Source: Leclercia sp. LSNIH1 (GTDB lineage Bacteria; Pseudomonadota; Gammaproteobacteria; Enterobacterales; Enterobacteriaceae). Taken from it: DNA of 64,000 nucleotides. Below, piece by piece: positions 9,409 through 19,736 of this stretch (positions are counted from its first letter, which is position 1; each line of letters starts with the position of its first letter). The stretch is from contig NZ_CP026167.1 in the NCBI RefSeq assembly GCF_002902985.1, positions 4,650,001-4,714,000 on the forward strand, read 5' to 3'. Made by a program: the position numbers and the translations under genes. The notes beneath the pieces are model-generated. The model saw nothing but the letters and a program-made list of their open reading frames with translations, did not search any database and had not been told where the DNA came from.

Positions 9409-10014
9409 TTACGCGCCGGCGGCGATCAGCAGGTCGGCAATTTCGCTGAAGCCTTTTTCCCGCGCCAGTTCGAGGGGGGATTTGCCGTATTTATCGGTCA
9501 TATGCGGGTTGGCGCCGTGGTCGAGCAGCAGCTTCACAATCGCCTGCTGGCGAGGGCCGCCGTCATTTAACACAATGGCTTCGAGCAGCGGGGTCCAGCC
9601 GACAAAGTTGGTGTGGTTAACGTTGATGTCGGTGCGGGCCAGCAGCTCCTGCACCACCTCCAGATGCCCTTTCTCGCTGGCCGGGGTGATCCCCACCCCG
9701 CCAAAACGGGTCAGCCTGTCGAGATCCGGGTTGGCCGGTAGCACAAGACGCAGCAGGGTGAGATCGTTGGTCAGGCAGCTAATCAGGAACGGGTTGAAAC
9801 AGGTCTGATCCTGCTGGTCGATATTTGCGCCCGCGGCAATCAGCCGCTCCACGCAGGAATAGTGTTTATTCAGGCTGGCGATAATAATGGCGGTTCTTTT
9901 CTGCCGGTTGGTGGCGTTTATATCCACCCCTTTTTCCAGACAGGCGTTTAATGCCTCGACATTCCCCTGTTCGGCGGCTAACAGAAATTCAGTAACGAGT
10001 TCATTGCTGGACAT
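9409..10014 (-). CDS. yahD: Ankyrin-repeat protein, YahD
   Basis: This 201-residue protein is made almost wholly of ankyrin repeats. Examples are the units GNVEALNACLEKGVDINATN, KHYSCVERLIAAGANIDQQD and the final GFSEIADLLIAAGA. Ankyrin repeats bind other proteins; no catalytic domain is visible. The length equals that of E. coli YahD when the ATG at 10014 is used, which has GGAG eight bases upstream. An upstream ATG at 10107 lacks this. It is the first gene of the operon, about 105 bases ahead of yahF. Its partner is unknown; it could scaffold or inhibit an enzyme of the cluster. Confidence 0.86.
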   Translation of the reverse strand: MSSNELVTEFLLAAEQGNVEALNACLEKGVDINATNRQKRTAIIIASLNKHYSCVERLIAAGANIDQQDQTCFNPFLISCLTNDLTLLRLVLPANPDLDRLTRFGGVGITPASEKGHLEVVQELLARTDINVNHTNFVGWTPLLEAIVLNDGGPRQQAIVKLLLDHGANPHMTDKYGKSPLELAREKGFSEIADLLIAAGA

Positions 10015-10110
10015 ATCCACACTCCGGGTTTTCCTTTCTGATGGAGTGAGCATAGCAATGGCCTGGTCAGAAAAGAATCCGCTTAAAAATGATTCATCGA
10101 CAGGCAATTC

Positions 10111-10129
10111 ATTGTTGAGATAAATTTAA
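10111..10129. promoter_or_regulatory. Candidate LysR-type operator, copy 2 of a shared motif
   Basis: ATTGTTGAGATAAATTTAA lies between the divergent genes yahD and yahB and matches the motif at 1048-1066 at 17 of 19 positions. The 319 bases from 10015 to 10333 contain no other supported feature and should hold the promoters of both genes. Binding by YahB or by the LysR protein at 1230 is inference. Confidence 0.45.
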
Positions 10130-10333
10130 CAGTCCGGTCAAAACGTGCGTCCGTGCAATCTTTTTCTTATCTTTGGCCGCGTTTTTACCGCCCGCGCTGC
10201 ATTCTGCTTATGGTTAACGAGCCCTTGCCCGGCGGGGCTCGCAGCAATTTCGCAGAACTGTGACCGGCTTCAAATGAGTTGTAACCGCGTTGTTAAAATA
10301 TGTTCAAAACTGATGGGTGCCAGGAGCCATGAT

Positions 10334-11263
10334 ATGAATTCCATCTTTACCGAAGAGAACCTGCTGGCGTTTACTACCGCGGCCCGCTTCAGCAGCTTCA
10401 GCAAAGCGGCTACCGAACTGGGGGTCACCACCTCGGCCATCAGCTATACCATCAAGCGCATGGAGACCGGCCTCGACGTGGTGCTGTTTGTGCGTAACAC
10501 CCGCAGCATCGAGCTCACCGAATCGGGCTTTTACTTTTACCGTAAGGCGGTAGACCTGCTGAATGACTTCCATGCCATCAAGCGCGGGATAGATACCATC
10601 TCCCAGGGCATTGAGACGCGGGTGCGGATCTGCATCAACCAGCTGCTCTATACGCCGCGCCATACCGCCCGCCTGTTGCAGGTATTAAAGAAACAGTTCC
10701 CCACCTGCCAGATCACCGTCACTACCGAGGTCTATAACGGCGTCTGGGATTCGATCATCAATAATCAGGCGAACATCGCCATTGGCGCGCCGGATACCCT
10801 GCTGGACGGCGGCGGGATCGATTACACCGAGATTGGCGCGATCCGCTGGGTGTTTGCCATCGCCCCGGACCACCCGCTGGCCCTGGCCCCGGAGCCGCTG
10901 GCCGAGAGCCAGCTGCGCCTGTATCCCAACATCATGGTCGAAGACACGGCGCATACCATTAACAAGAAAGTGGGCTGGCTGCTGCACGGCCAGGAGGCGA
11001 TCCTGGTCCCGGATTTTAATACTAAATGCCAGTGCCAGATTCTGGGTGAAGGAATCGGTTTTTTACCGGAACATATGGCGAGAGAGGCGGTGGAGGCGGG
11101 GCTACTGGTGACGCGGCGCATCAATAATCCGCGCCAGGACTCGCGCATGCTGCTTGCCACGCAGCATGCGGCAACCGGTCTGGTCACCCGTTGGATCAAA
11201 CAGCAGTTCGCGCCCGACGGGGTGCTGACCGGGATCTACAGCGATTTACTGTGGCGGGATTAG
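10334..11263 (+). CDS. yahB: LysR-family regulator YahB
   Basis: This 309-residue transcriptional regulator matches E. coli YahB nearly residue for residue in the segments I recall (opening MNSIFTEENLLAFTTAARF, then GVWDSIINNQANIAIGAPDT). It has an N-terminal winged helix-turn-helix and a C-terminal effector domain. The ATG at 10334 is preceded by CAGGAG at 10321-10326; upstream in-frame codons to 10145 are unlikely to be translated. It is divergent from yahDFG and is the probable activator of that operon. Its stop codon overlaps the convergent yqaE stop. Confidence 0.92.
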   Translation: MNSIFTEENLLAFTTAARFSSFSKAATELGVTTSAISYTIKRMETGLDVVLFVRNTRSIELTESGFYFYRKAVDLLNDFHAIKRGIDTISQGIETRVRICINQLLYTPRHTARLLQVLKKQFPTCQITVTTEVYNGVWDSIINNQANIAIGAPDTLLDGGGIDYTEIGAIRWVFAIAPDHPLALAPEPLAESQLRLYPNIMVEDTAHTINKKVGWLLHGQEAILVPDFNTKCQCQILGEGIGFLPEHMAREAVEAGLLVTRRINNPRQDSRMLLATQHAATGLVTRWIKQQFAPDGVLTGIYSDLLWRD

Positions 11264-11418
11264 CTGCGGCTTTGCACCCAAAACGCATGGATAAGGCCGG
11301 GGAGGTAACCCAGCAGCGTCAGGATGACGTTGAGGATAAAGGCCCAGCCAAACCCTTTGCCCAGCAGCACGCCAAGCGGGGGAAGCAGGATGGTAATTAC
11401 GATACGCCAGAAACCCAT
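11260..11418 (-). CDS. yqaE: Pmp3/YqaE-family small membrane protein
   Basis: This 52-residue protein has two hydrophobic helices and the family opening MGFWRIVITILLPPLGV, followed by a glycine turn (LLGKGFGWAFI) and NVILTLLGYLPGLIHAF. Homologues in plants and yeast (Pmp3) affect membrane potential under salt stress; the bacterial role is not settled. It converges on yahB, overlapping four bases. As the first conserved E. coli synteny marker of the window, it shows that the yah region was placed next to it. Confidence 0.92.
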   Translation of the reverse strand: MGFWRIVITILLPPLGVLLGKGFGWAFILNVILTLLGYLPGLIHAFWVQSRS

Positions 11419-11639
11419 AGATTCTCCATACAAGCAGTCAGGTCATTGTAAAAAAAGAGATTTTCACTCTAAGAGTAGCGAGTCTACGCACAGCTGCCAG
11501 CGTTGGCGTGAAGTTTTACCCTCTTTTACCCTCTTTACACAGGTTTAGGCGGGCGATTAAGGGGTATTCCACCCGCCGCGCTGTACCGCGGCCTGCGCCT
11601 GGGCTAAGCTCGGAGCTCATCTATCAGAAGGAGGTAACT

Positions 11640-11819
11640 ATGTTTTCTGTTGGCGATCTCGTACAGCCGCGCATGGGCGGCCCGAAACTTAAAGTCATCG
11701 AAGTGCATGAAGATCAGATTGTGGCGGTGCAGGCAAGTAACGAGCAGGGCGAGAAGTTCACCCTGAAAGCAGCGGATGTGGCGCTGTATAAAGAAGATGG
11801 CGATTTCGGCGTCTGCTAA
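11640..11819 (+). CDS. DUF2158 (YodC-like) small protein
   Basis: This 59-residue cytosolic protein contains the DUF2158 pattern: FSVGDLVQPRMGGPKLKVIE, an SH3-like beta fold, ending in YKEDGDFGVC. The ATG at 11640 follows a strong AAGGAGG site at 11628-11634. It stands alone between yqaE and stpA, where E. coli has ygaV and ygaP; neither of those is seen here. Its function is unknown. Confidence 0.82.
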   Translation: MFSVGDLVQPRMGGPKLKVIEVHEDQIVAVQASNEQGEKFTLKAADVALYKEDGDFGVC

Positions 11820-11864
11820 GCGCCGGTGCTACCGGGCGGTGTCAATCCGCCCGGTCTGCGCGGA

Positions 11865-12269
11865 TTAAATCAGGAAATCATCCAGCGATTTACCCTCTGC
11901 CAGCGCAAGGGAGATCGGCTTCGGCGTACGTCCCTGGCCGGTCCAGGTTTTTTCAGTGCCATCGAGATCGGTATAGCGATATTTTGCAGCACGCGGTTTG
12001 CGCTTTTTCGGCTGCGCGCTGGTGCTCAGCAGTTCCGAACCCAGCAGGTCTTCGGCCGAAATACCGTCAGCTTTCATCATCTCCAGCAGAGCGCTAATTT
12101 TCTGCTGCTGCTCAGCACGCTGCTGTTCAATCTCAGCCTGCTCGTTACGTTTTTCTTCCGTGACGATGCGCAGCTTTTCGAGCATATCTTCCAGCACGTC
12201 CAGAGAGAATTCACGCGCCATCGCGCGGAGTGTACGGATATTATTAAGAGTGTGTAATGTTGAAGTCAT
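11865..12269 (-). CDS. stpA: H-NS paralogue StpA, nucleoid protein and RNA chaperone
   Basis: This 134-residue DNA-binding protein silences AT-rich genes with H-NS and can act as an RNA chaperone. The N-terminal oligomerisation part starts LNNIRTLRAMAREF. It is followed by a charged coiled coil rich in Glu and Gln, and the C-terminal DNA-binding motif TWTGQGRTPKPI with the ending LAEGKSLDDFLI. The ATG at 12269 gives the same length as E. coli StpA. The position two genes from alaE agrees with E. coli, so StpA is preferred over H-NS itself. Confidence 0.9.
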   Translation of the reverse strand: MTSTLHTLNNIRTLRAMAREFSLDVLEDMLEKLRIVTEEKRNEQAEIEQQRAEQQQKISALLEMMKADGISAEDLLGSELLSTSAQPKKRKPRAAKYRYTDLDGTEKTWTGQGRTPKPISLALAEGKSLDDFLI

Positions 12270-12898
12270 ATAATATGAAAACCTTTTCAAAAGTCTGCTA
12301 AATAATCAATACCGGCTCATGGTAATTCATTTGTTTATAAACATCCAGACGATACCGCACGAAAATATAATCCAGCCCAACATCTGAGAATAAAGAATAT
12401 ATAACGGAGGTTATTTTTAGAATGTATGATTTATTCAGCGTAGCCGTTTAACCATTATTTATTTGTCCTGTGTTATTACCCGCATCAATGGCGGTGACGC
12501 CCTCGCCCGAAACGAATAGCCATTCACTGGTTTCGCATAAAACCAAACTCTTACTTCCAGAGCTTTACGCTACATAGCGACCACTTAGCAACACAAGTTG
12601 CTTGAGAGGTGCGCTTTTTACCTTATCTGCAGAGAGCTCATGCCAGAGCGCAGAAAGAAAACCACTTAAGCCATTGTTTAACATTGATAAAAATAACCAG
12701 GACAGAGAAAATAACGCCGTTCTGGCAAAACCGGTTCGTTTAGAGAATTTTACGGACAAAACGCCATTAAATAAAAATTTATCGCTAATTGAGAGTTTTA
12801 ATGCAGAGAGATACGCTATACACGAAAAACAAAGCAAACTAAAGCACTATCCCAACCCGCTTTAGCCTCGTTATCGTATCATCTTCAGGAGTCAGAAC
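12270..12898. other. AT-rich intergenic stretch without a supported gene
   Basis: About 630 bases separate stpA and alaE. The first 200 are strongly AT-rich, as expected for an H-NS/StpA-bound promoter region of stpA. Overlapping open frames of 87-90 codons on both strands (12565-12865) lack clear ribosome sites and recognisable family sequence. The only clear element is AGGAG about 10 bases before the alaE start. Confidence 0.6.
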
Positions 12899-13348
12899 AT
12901 GTTCTCACGGCAGTCTCGCCTGCGCCACGCTGTAGCGGACACATTTGCAATGGTGGTCTACTGTTCGGTGGTGAACATGCTGATTGAAATATTCCTCTCC
13001 GGAATGACCTTTGAGCAGTCACTTTCTTCACGTCTGGTCGCCGTGCCGGTGAACATCCTTATTGCATGGCCGTACGGTTTCTACCGCGATGCGGTGATGC
13101 GTTTTGCCCGCCGCTATTCATCTACTGGCTGGATGAAAAATCTGGCGGACGTGGTGGCCTATGTTACCTTCCAGTCGCCGGTATATGTCGCCATTTTATT
13201 AACGGTGGGCGCAGACTGGCACCAGATCGCCGCTGCTGTAAGCTCGAATATTGTGGTGTCGATGATGATGGGCGCCGTCTACGGCTATTTCCTCGACTAC
13301 TGCCGACGTCTGTTTAAAGTGAGCCAGTACCAGCAGATCAAGGCCTGA
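12899..13348 (+). CDS. alaE: L-alanine exporter AlaE
   Basis: This 149-residue inner-membrane protein with about four hydrophobic helices exports L-alanine. It matches E. coli AlaE (YgaW) in length, in its opening [20 protein letters not shown], in the segment [20 protein letters not shown] and in gene order. The ATG at 12899 has AGGAG about 10 bases upstream. In E. coli the gene responds to intracellular alanine through Lrp; no Lrp site can be named with confidence here. Confidence 0.92.
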   Translation: MFSRQSRLRHAVADTFAMVVYCSVVNMLIEIFLSGMTFEQSLSSRLVAVPVNILIAWPYGFYRDAVMRFARRYSSTGWMKNLADVVAYVTFQSPVYVAILLTVGADWHQIAAAVSSNIVVSMMMGAVYGYFLDYCRRLFKVSQYQQIKA

Positions 13349-13380
13349 AACACGGCGACTGGCGAAAGCCAGTCGCGTCG

Positions 13381-13725
13381 TTATTGCGAGTCGCCAAACA
13401 GGCCTTTCAGAAAGCGCTCCAGCGCCATGCGGGAACTGAAACCATGCGGAATACCATAATGTTCCTGATTATTGCCCCCTAAATAGAGCGGGAACTGCTG
13501 GTAATGGTCGCTGGTTTTCATCTCTGAAGCAGGCTCCGCGAAGGAAAGACTTCTCTCTTTCAACGTCGGATGAATGATCAGCGCAGTGCGCCCCATGCGG
13601 GCTTCCCGGTTCACATAAACATAATTATCGCCACGACGATAACCGTATGCTTTTTGTGTTACCACATCCACCGTAAATCCCGCTTTTTCAAGTTCGCGCG
13701 CAACCTCATCGGGTCGTAAATACAT
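13381..13725 (-). CDS. ygaC: DUF2002 family protein YgaC
   Basis: This 114-residue cytosolic protein has the same length and position as E. coli YgaC, facing away from ygaM. The opening [20 protein letters not shown] and the ending [12 protein letters not shown] match the family as I recall it. Structures of the family exist but the function is unknown. In E. coli the gene belongs to the Fur regulon; no clear Fur box is seen here. Confidence 0.9.
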   Translation of the reverse strand: MYLRPDEVARELEKAGFTVDVVTQKAYGYRRGDNYVYVNREARMGRTALIIHPTLKERSLSFAEPASEMKTSDHYQQFPLYLGGNNQEHYGIPHGFSSRMALERFLKGLFGDSQ

Positions 13726-13886
13726 ATTCTTTCCTCGTTATCATTTCCTGCCGGGCAACCTTACCGTATTCAGCATTAGCAGTGCTTTCAGAAAAATCCA
13801 TAAACGGCCTGATAAGCCGTGACCGGCTTCAGATATTAAAAAGGTGGTCTAAACTGTTTATTACCGCAAATTCAAGGGAGAATTGT

Positions 13887-14213
13887 ATGTTTAGCCGATC
13901 AAACCGAAACGACATTGAGGACGATGCTCAGGATATCCATAACGATGTCAGGAAATTAGCGGATACGCTGGAAAGCGTTTTGAAATCCTGGGGTTCAGAT
14001 GCGAAGGGCGAAGCGGACGACGCCAGACGGAAGGCGCGGTCGCTACTGCGTGAAACCCGTGCGCGCCTTAATGGATGCTCCACCAGCAAACAGTCTGCCT
14101 GCGATGCCATAAACTGTGCGAACACCTTTATTCGCGAGAGACCCATGTGTGCGGTAGGTACTGTCGCCGCCGTCGGGATCTTCATCGGTGCGCTGCTCGC
14201 CCTGCGTAAGTAA
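13887..14213 (+). CDS. ygaM: DUF883 inner-membrane-anchored protein YgaM
   Basis: This 108-residue ElaB/YqjD/YgaM-family protein has a long amphipathic helical body (about residues 1-80) and one C-terminal hydrophobic helix (VGTVAAVGIFIGALLAL) that anchors it in the inner membrane. Paralogues bind ribosomes in stationary phase. The start at 13887 gives nearly the E. coli length and has AAGGGAG upstream; the open frame back to 13782 has no support. A strong terminator follows at 14240. Confidence 0.9.
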   Translation: MFSRSNRNDIEDDAQDIHNDVRKLADTLESVLKSWGSDAKGEADDARRKARSLLRETRARLNGCSTSKQSACDAINCANTFIRERPMCAVGTVAAVGIFIGALLALRK

Positions 14214-14239
14214 CGCCCAACGCCGTACTGTGTTCTTCT

Positions 14240-14269
14240 ACCCCAATGCCCTGCGGTGTTGGGGTTTTT
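14240..14269 (+). terminator. Rho-independent terminator after ygaM
   Basis: ACCCCAA (14240-14246) pairs with TTGGGGT (14259-14265) around a 12-base loop and is followed by a T-rich run. It separates ygaM from the nrdHIEF promoter. Confidence 0.85.
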
Positions 14270-14333
14270 CATTTTTATAAGCCATACCTCCCCTTCCCGT
14301 AACAGTTGTTACCGGCAGCAAGCACGCTTGAAT

Positions 14334-14380
14334 TTCCCATATCTTGTGTGGTTGAAAGTTTAGATAACTACATCTAGTAT
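14334..14380. promoter_or_regulatory. Paired NrdR boxes upstream of nrdHIEF
   Basis: Two sequences resembling the NrdR box (consensus acaCwAtATaTwGwgt) start at 14334 (TTCCCATATCTTGTGT) and 14365 (TAACTACATCTAGTAT). They are exactly 31 bases apart, which is the three-helical-turn spacing known for NrdR pairs. NrdR represses ribonucleotide reductase operons when dATP is high. Confidence 0.75.
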
Positions 14381-14453
14381 TCCTTTTAGCAAGACAGACT
14401 CCTGTGACGCGTTCAATCGCGTTGGACTCCCATTTTAAATGGAAATACGAATC

Positions 14454-14699
14454 ATGCGTATTATTATTTACACTCGCGACAACTGTGTGCAGTGCCATGC
14501 CACCAAACGCGCCATGGAGAGCCGGGGCGTGAGCTTCGAACTGGTGAATGTGGATCAGGTTGCCGACGCGGCAGAGAGGCTTAAAGCCCAGGGGTTCCGC
14601 CAGTTGCCGGTGGTGGTCGCCGGGGAGATGAGCTGGTCGGGGTTCCGTCCGGACCTGATTAACCGGCTGCCGCAGGCTGCGCAGGCCGCCCGGGCATGA
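14454..14699 (+). CDS. nrdH: Glutaredoxin-like electron donor NrdH
   Basis: This 81-residue redoxin reduces the class Ib ribonucleotide reductase NrdE. The active-site CVQC is at residues 11-14, and the conserved WSGFRPD near the C-terminus is the family's selectivity segment. The ATG at 14454 gives the E. coli length. Its stop overlaps the nrdI start by four bases, so the two are translationally coupled. It is the first gene of the nrdHIEF operon behind the paired NrdR boxes. Confidence 0.95.
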   Translation: MRIIIYTRDNCVQCHATKRAMESRGVSFELVNVDQVADAAERLKAQGFRQLPVVVAGEMSWSGFRPDLINRLPQAAQAARA

Positions 14700-15106
14700 G
14701 CCTGCTCGTCTACTTCTCCAGCAGCTCGGAGAACACGCACCGCTTTATCGTGCGCCTCGGGCTGCCCGCCGTGCGGATCCCGCTGAACGAACGGGAGCGC
14801 ATCCAGGTGGACGAGCCTTTTATTCTGGTGGTGCCCAGCTACGGCGGCGGCGGAACCGCCGGGGCGGTACCGCGCCAGGCGATCCGCTTTCTTAACGATC
14901 CCCATAACCGGGGGCTTATCCGCGGGGTGATCGCCGCCGGCAACCGTAATTTCGGCGAGGCCTTCTGCCGCGCCGGGGATGTCATCTCACAAAAGTGCGG
15001 CGTGCCGTACCTCTATCGCTTTGAGCTGATGGGGACCCAGCAGGACGTCGACAACGTGCGTAAAGGAGTAAACGAATTTTGGCAACGACAACCGCAGAAC
15101 GCGTGA
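14696..15106 (+). CDS. nrdI: Flavodoxin-like NrdI
   Basis: This 136-residue flavoprotein helps assemble the dimanganese-tyrosyl radical cofactor of NrdF by supplying an oxidant. The flavin phosphate-binding loop [12 protein letters not shown] is at residues 6-17, and a glycine-rich loop [11 protein letters not shown] follows near residue 50. It overlaps nrdH at its start and nrdE at its end (15079-15106), so the operon is tightly packed. Confidence 0.95.
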   Translation: MSLLVYFSSSSENTHRFIVRLGLPAVRIPLNERERIQVDEPFILVVPSYGGGGTAGAVPRQAIRFLNDPHNRGLIRGVIAAGNRNFGEAFCRAGDVISQKCGVPYLYRFELMGTQQDVDNVRKGVNEFWQRQPQNA

Positions 15107-17223
15107 TACAGGGATCGCAGGATTTCCATGCCCTGAACGCCATGCTGAACCTGTACGATGAAGACGGGAAGATCCAGTTCAGCAAAGATCGTGAGGCGGT
15201 GGACGCCTTTTTTAATGCCCATGTCCGCCCCAACAGCATGACCTTTGCCAGCCCGCAGGCGCGTCTGGACTACCTGCTCAGGGAGGGTTACTACGACCCA
15301 CGGGTGCTGGCGCGCTATGAGAGCAGCGTTGTGCTGGCGCTCTTTGCCCATGCCCATGCCAGCGGTTTTCGTTTCCAGACCTTCCTCGGCGCCTGGAAGT
15401 TTTACACCAGCTATACGCTGAAAACCTTCGACGGAAAGCGTTATCTGGAGAGCTTTGAGGATCGGGTGGTGATGGTCGCCCTTACCCTGGCCCAGGGAGA
15501 TGAAACGCTGGCCCGCCAGCTGACGGACGAGATCCTTTCCGGGCGTTTTCAGCCCGCCACGCCGACCTTCCTCAACGGCGGCAAGGCGCAGCGCGGGGAG
15601 CTGGTCTCCTGTTTCCTGCTGCGCATTGAAGACAACATGGAGTCGATTGGCCGGGCGGTCAATTCGGCACTACAACTTTCCAAACGCGGCGGCGGCGTGG
15701 CCTTTTTACTTTCGAACCTGCGGGAAGCGGGGGCGCCCATCAAGCGCATCGAGAACCAGTCCTCCGGGGTGATCCCGGTGATGAAGATGCTGGAGGATGC
15801 CTTCTCCTACGCCAACCAGCTTGGCGCGCGCCAGGGGGCCGGAGCGGTCTATCTTCATGCCCATCACCCGGACATCATGCGTTTTCTTGATACCAAACGC
15901 GAAAATGCCGACGAAAAAATTCGCATCAAAACCCTCTCCCTGGGGGTGGTGATCCCGGATGTCACCTTCCGGCTGGCAAAAGAGAATGCCGATATGGCGC
16001 TCTTCTCCCCCTACGACGTGGAACGCATCTACGGTAAGCCGTTTGGCGATGTGGCGGTGAGCGAGCTGTATGACGAGATGGTGGCGGATACGCGGATCCG
16101 CAAAAAAACCCTCAATGCCCGGGAGTTCTTCCAGCGGCTGGCCGAGATCCAGTTTGAATCCGGCTATCCCTACATCATGTACGAGGACACGGTCAACCGC
16201 GCCAGCCCCATTGCCGGGCGCATCAATATGAGCAACCTCTGCTCGGAGATTTTGCAGGTTAACAGCCCTTCAACCTATGACGAGAATCTGGACTACGCCC
16301 GTATCGGGCACGATATCTCCTGCAATCTGGGCTCGCTGAATATAGCCCATACCATGGACTCGCCGGACTTTGGCCGCACCGTTGAAACCGCGGTGCGCGG
16401 CCTGTCGGCAGTGTCGGAGATGAGCCACATCCGCAGCGTGCCGTCGGTGGAGGCCGGGAATGCCGCCTCGCACGCCATTGGGCTGGGGCAGATGAATCTG
16501 CACGGCTATCTGGCGCGGGAGGGTATTGCCTACGGCAGCCCGGAGGGGCTGGATTTCACCAACCTCTACTTCTACACCATCACCTGGCACGCGCTGAACA
16601 CCTCTATGATGCTGGCCCGTGAAAAAGGGCAGCGATTCGCCGGTTTTGCGCAGTCGCGTTACGCCAGCGGAGAGTACTTTAACCTGTACCTCAGCGGCGA
16701 CTGGCAGCCGAAAACGGAAAAAGTGCGGGCGCTCTTTGCCCGCGCCGGGGTCCGCCTGCCGACGCGGGCGATGTGGCAACAGTTGCGCGACGACGTGATG
16801 CGCTACGGCATCTACAACCAGAATCTGCAGGCGGTACCGCCCACCGGGTCGATCTCGTACATCAACCATGCCACCTCAAGCATTCACCCGATTGTGTCGA
16901 AAATCGAGATCCGCAAAGAGGGGAAAACCGGGCGCGTCTACTACCCTGCCCCGTTTATGACGAATGAGAATCTGGACCTCTATCAGGATGCTTATGAAAT
17001 CGGCCCGGAAAAAATTATCGATACCTACGCCGAGGCGACAAAACATGTCGATCAGGGGCTGTCGCTGACGCTCTTCTTCCCGGACACCGCCACCACCCGC
17101 GACATCAACAAAGCGCAGATCTATGCGTGGAAGAAAGGGATCAAGACCCTGTACTACATTCGCCTGCGCCAGCTTGCGCTGGAAGGCACCGAAACAGAAG
17201 GCTGCGTGTCCTGCGCGCTGTAA
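15079..17223 (+). CDS. nrdE: Class Ib ribonucleotide reductase catalytic subunit NrdE
   Basis: This 714-residue large subunit converts ribonucleoside diphosphates to deoxy forms. It starts with TTG at 15079, 10 bases after AAGGAG, as in E. coli. Active-site elements include the redox cysteine in GELVSCFLL, the motif NLCSEI with the thiyl-radical region, and the C-terminal CVSCAL tail that exchanges electrons with NrdH. The class I ATP-cone allosteric domain is absent, as expected for class Ib. It works with NrdF encoded 9 bases downstream, mainly under iron limitation and oxidative stress in enterobacteria. Confidence 0.96.
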   Translation: MATTTAERVIQGSQDFHALNAMLNLYDEDGKIQFSKDREAVDAFFNAHVRPNSMTFASPQARLDYLLREGYYDPRVLARYESSVVLALFAHAHASGFRFQTFLGAWKFYTSYTLKTFDGKRYLESFEDRVVMVALTLAQGDETLARQLTDEILSGRFQPATPTFLNGGKAQRGELVSCFLLRIEDNMESIGRAVNSALQLSKRGGGVAFLLSNLREAGAPIKRIENQSSGVIPVMKMLEDAFSYANQLGARQGAGAVYLHAHHPDIMRFLDTKRENADEKIRIKTLSLGVVIPDVTFRLAKENADMALFSPYDVERIYGKPFGDVAVSELYDEMVADTRIRKKTLNAREFFQRLAEIQFESGYPYIMYEDTVNRASPIAGRINMSNLCSEILQVNSPSTYDENLDYARIGHDISCNLGSLNIAHTMDSPDFGRTVETAVRGLSAVSEMSHIRSVPSVEAGNAASHAIGLGQMNLHGYLAREGIAYGSPEGLDFTNLYFYTITWHALNTSMMLAREKGQRFAGFAQSRYASGEYFNLYLSGDWQPKTEKVRALFARAGVRLPTRAMWQQLRDDVMRYGIYNQNLQAVPPTGSISYINHATSSIHPIVSKIEIRKEGKTGRVYYPAPFMTNENLDLYQDAYEIGPEKIIDTYAEATKHVDQGLSLTLFFPDTATTRDINKAQIYAWKKGIKTLYYIRLRQLALEGTETEGCVSCAL

Positions 17224-18192
<969 letters not shown>

Positions 18193-18281
18193 GTAAAATA
18201 AATCGGTTTTCAATGCGAAATATATCACTTAATGTCTGACAAATATCTCTTCGTGATCTACGCTGTAATTCTCCGGTCATA

Positions 18282-18310
18282 TTCGCCTGAATCACATCGA
18301 TTCAGGCGAA
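18282..18310 (+). terminator. Hairpin after nrdF, probable terminator
   Basis: TTCGCCTGAATC (18282-18293) pairs perfectly with GATTCAGGCGAA (18299-18310) across a five-base loop. The T-run after it is weak (ATTTCCC), so termination may be partial. It lies between nrdF and the proU promoter in a 341-base gap. Confidence 0.6.
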
Positions 18311-18438
18311 ATTTCCCATCCGCACGGTAAAAATCTCAAAAAAATTCATTTCCCGCTCAGCCCTTATCTCATGGGAAATTGAGCGATATTACCTGCGTGC
18401 AAACCACGGCAAAATTCATGCCACAAGCGCCGCAAGGG

Positions 18439-18466
18439 TTGTCTCAGATTCTGAGTATGTTAGGGT
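18439..18466 (+). promoter_or_regulatory. proU P2-type sigma-70 promoter
   Basis: TTGTCT (18439-18444), a 16-base spacer and TAGGGT (18461-18466) align with the E. coli proU P2 promoter, including the flanking CAGATTCTGAGTATGT. The leader to proV is about 65 bases. In E. coli this promoter is silenced by H-NS at low osmolarity through elements extending into proV. Confidence 0.7.
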
Positions 18467-18533
18467 ATGGCCTGCTTATTATTTCACTGGTAACGCTATC
18501 GATTTAAATAAATAACGGGACATTCTTTATTGC

Positions 18534-19736
18534 ATGGCAATTAAATTAGAAGTTAAAAACCTCTACAAAGTATTTGGCGAGTACCCGCAGAGGGCTTTCA
18601 AATATATTGAAAAAGGTCTCTCAAAAGAACAAATTCTGGAAAAAACCGGGCTATCGCTTGGCGTTAAAGACGCCAGTCTGGCCATTGAAGAAGGCGAGAT
18701 ATTTGTCATCATGGGATTATCCGGCTCGGGTAAATCCACTATGGTTCGCCTTCTCAATCGCCTGATTGAACCCACCCGCGGGCAGGTGCTGATTGACGGC
18801 GTCGATATCGCCAAAATATCAGACGCCGAGCTTCGCGAGGTGCGCAGAAAAAAGATCGCGATGGTGTTTCAGTCATTCGCCCTGATGCCGCATATGACGG
18901 TGTTAAATAACACTGCCTTCGGCATGGAATTAGCCGGCGTACCGGCCAATGAGCGCCAGGAAAAAGCGCTGGATGCGCTGCGTCAGGTGGGGCTGGAAAA
19001 TTACGCCCACGCATATCCGGATGAACTTTCCGGCGGGATGCGCCAGCGCGTAGGATTAGCCCGCGCATTAGCGATCAACCCCGATATATTATTAATGGAC
19101 GAAGCCTTCTCGGCCCTCGATCCATTAATTCGCACCGAGATGCAGGACGAACTGGTAAAACTGCAATCCCGGCATCAGCGCACCATTGTCTTTATTTCCC
19201 ATGACCTCGATGAAGCCATGCGAATTGGCGATCGTATTGCCATTATGCAAAACGGCGAAGTGGTTCAGGTGGGTACTCCGGACGAAATTCTCAATAATCC
19301 GGCAAATGATTATGTCCGCACCTTCTTCCGCGGCGTGGATATTAGCCAGGTGTTTAGCGCCAAAGATATTGCCCGCCGCACGCCAAACGGCATTATCCGT
19401 AAAACGCCAGGGTTCGGCCCGCGCTCGGCACTGAAGCTGCTGCAGGATGAGGACCGGGAATACGGTTATCTGGTTGAACGCGGCAATAAATTTGTCGGCG
19501 TGGTCTCCATCGACTCCCTGAAAACCGCCCTCGGCGAAGGTCAGGGGATCGATGCGGCGTTAATCGACGCGCCACTTGCTGTGGACGCCGAAACGCCGCT
19601 CAGCGAGTTGCTCTCTCACGTTGGCCAGGCGCCCTGTGCGGTGCCGGTGGTTGGAGAGGAACAACAGTACGTCGGCATCATTTCAAAACGCATGCTGCTG
19701 CAGGCTTTAGATCGCGAGGGGGCAAACAATGGCTGA
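18534..19736 (+). CDS. proV: Glycine betaine/proline ABC transporter ATPase ProV
   Basis: This 400-residue ATPase powers ProU uptake of glycine betaine and proline betaine during osmotic stress. The Walker A motif GLSGSGKST is at residues 61-69, the signature is LSGGMRQR, the Walker B is [12 protein letters not shown], and the C-terminal third carries two CBS-type regulatory domains. It overlaps proW by eight bases and is the first gene of proVWX. Confidence 0.96.
   Translation: MAIKLEVKNLYKVFGEYPQRAFKYIEKGLSKEQILEKTGLSLGVKDASLAIEEGEIFVIMGLSGSGKSTMVRLLNRLIEPTRGQVLIDGVDIAKISDAELREVRRKKIAMVFQSFALMPHMTVLNNTAFGMELAGVPANERQEKALDALRQVGLENYAHAYPDELSGGMRQRVGLARALAINPDILLMDEAFSALDPLIRTEMQDELVKLQSRHQRTIVFISHDLDEAMRIGDRIAIMQNGEVVQVGTPDEILNNPANDYVRTFFRGVDISQVFSAKDIARRTPNGIIRKTPGFGPRSALKLLQDEDREYGYLVERGNKFVGVVSIDSLKTALGEGQGIDAALIDAPLAVDAETPLSELLSHVGQAPCAVPVVGEEQQYVGIISKRMLLQALDREGANNG

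Noticed and set aside
12565..12865. Overlapping 87-90 codon frames on both strands between stpA and alaE
   Set aside because: No ribosome site or family pattern, and the two frames cover the same DNA; I could not choose either as a gene.
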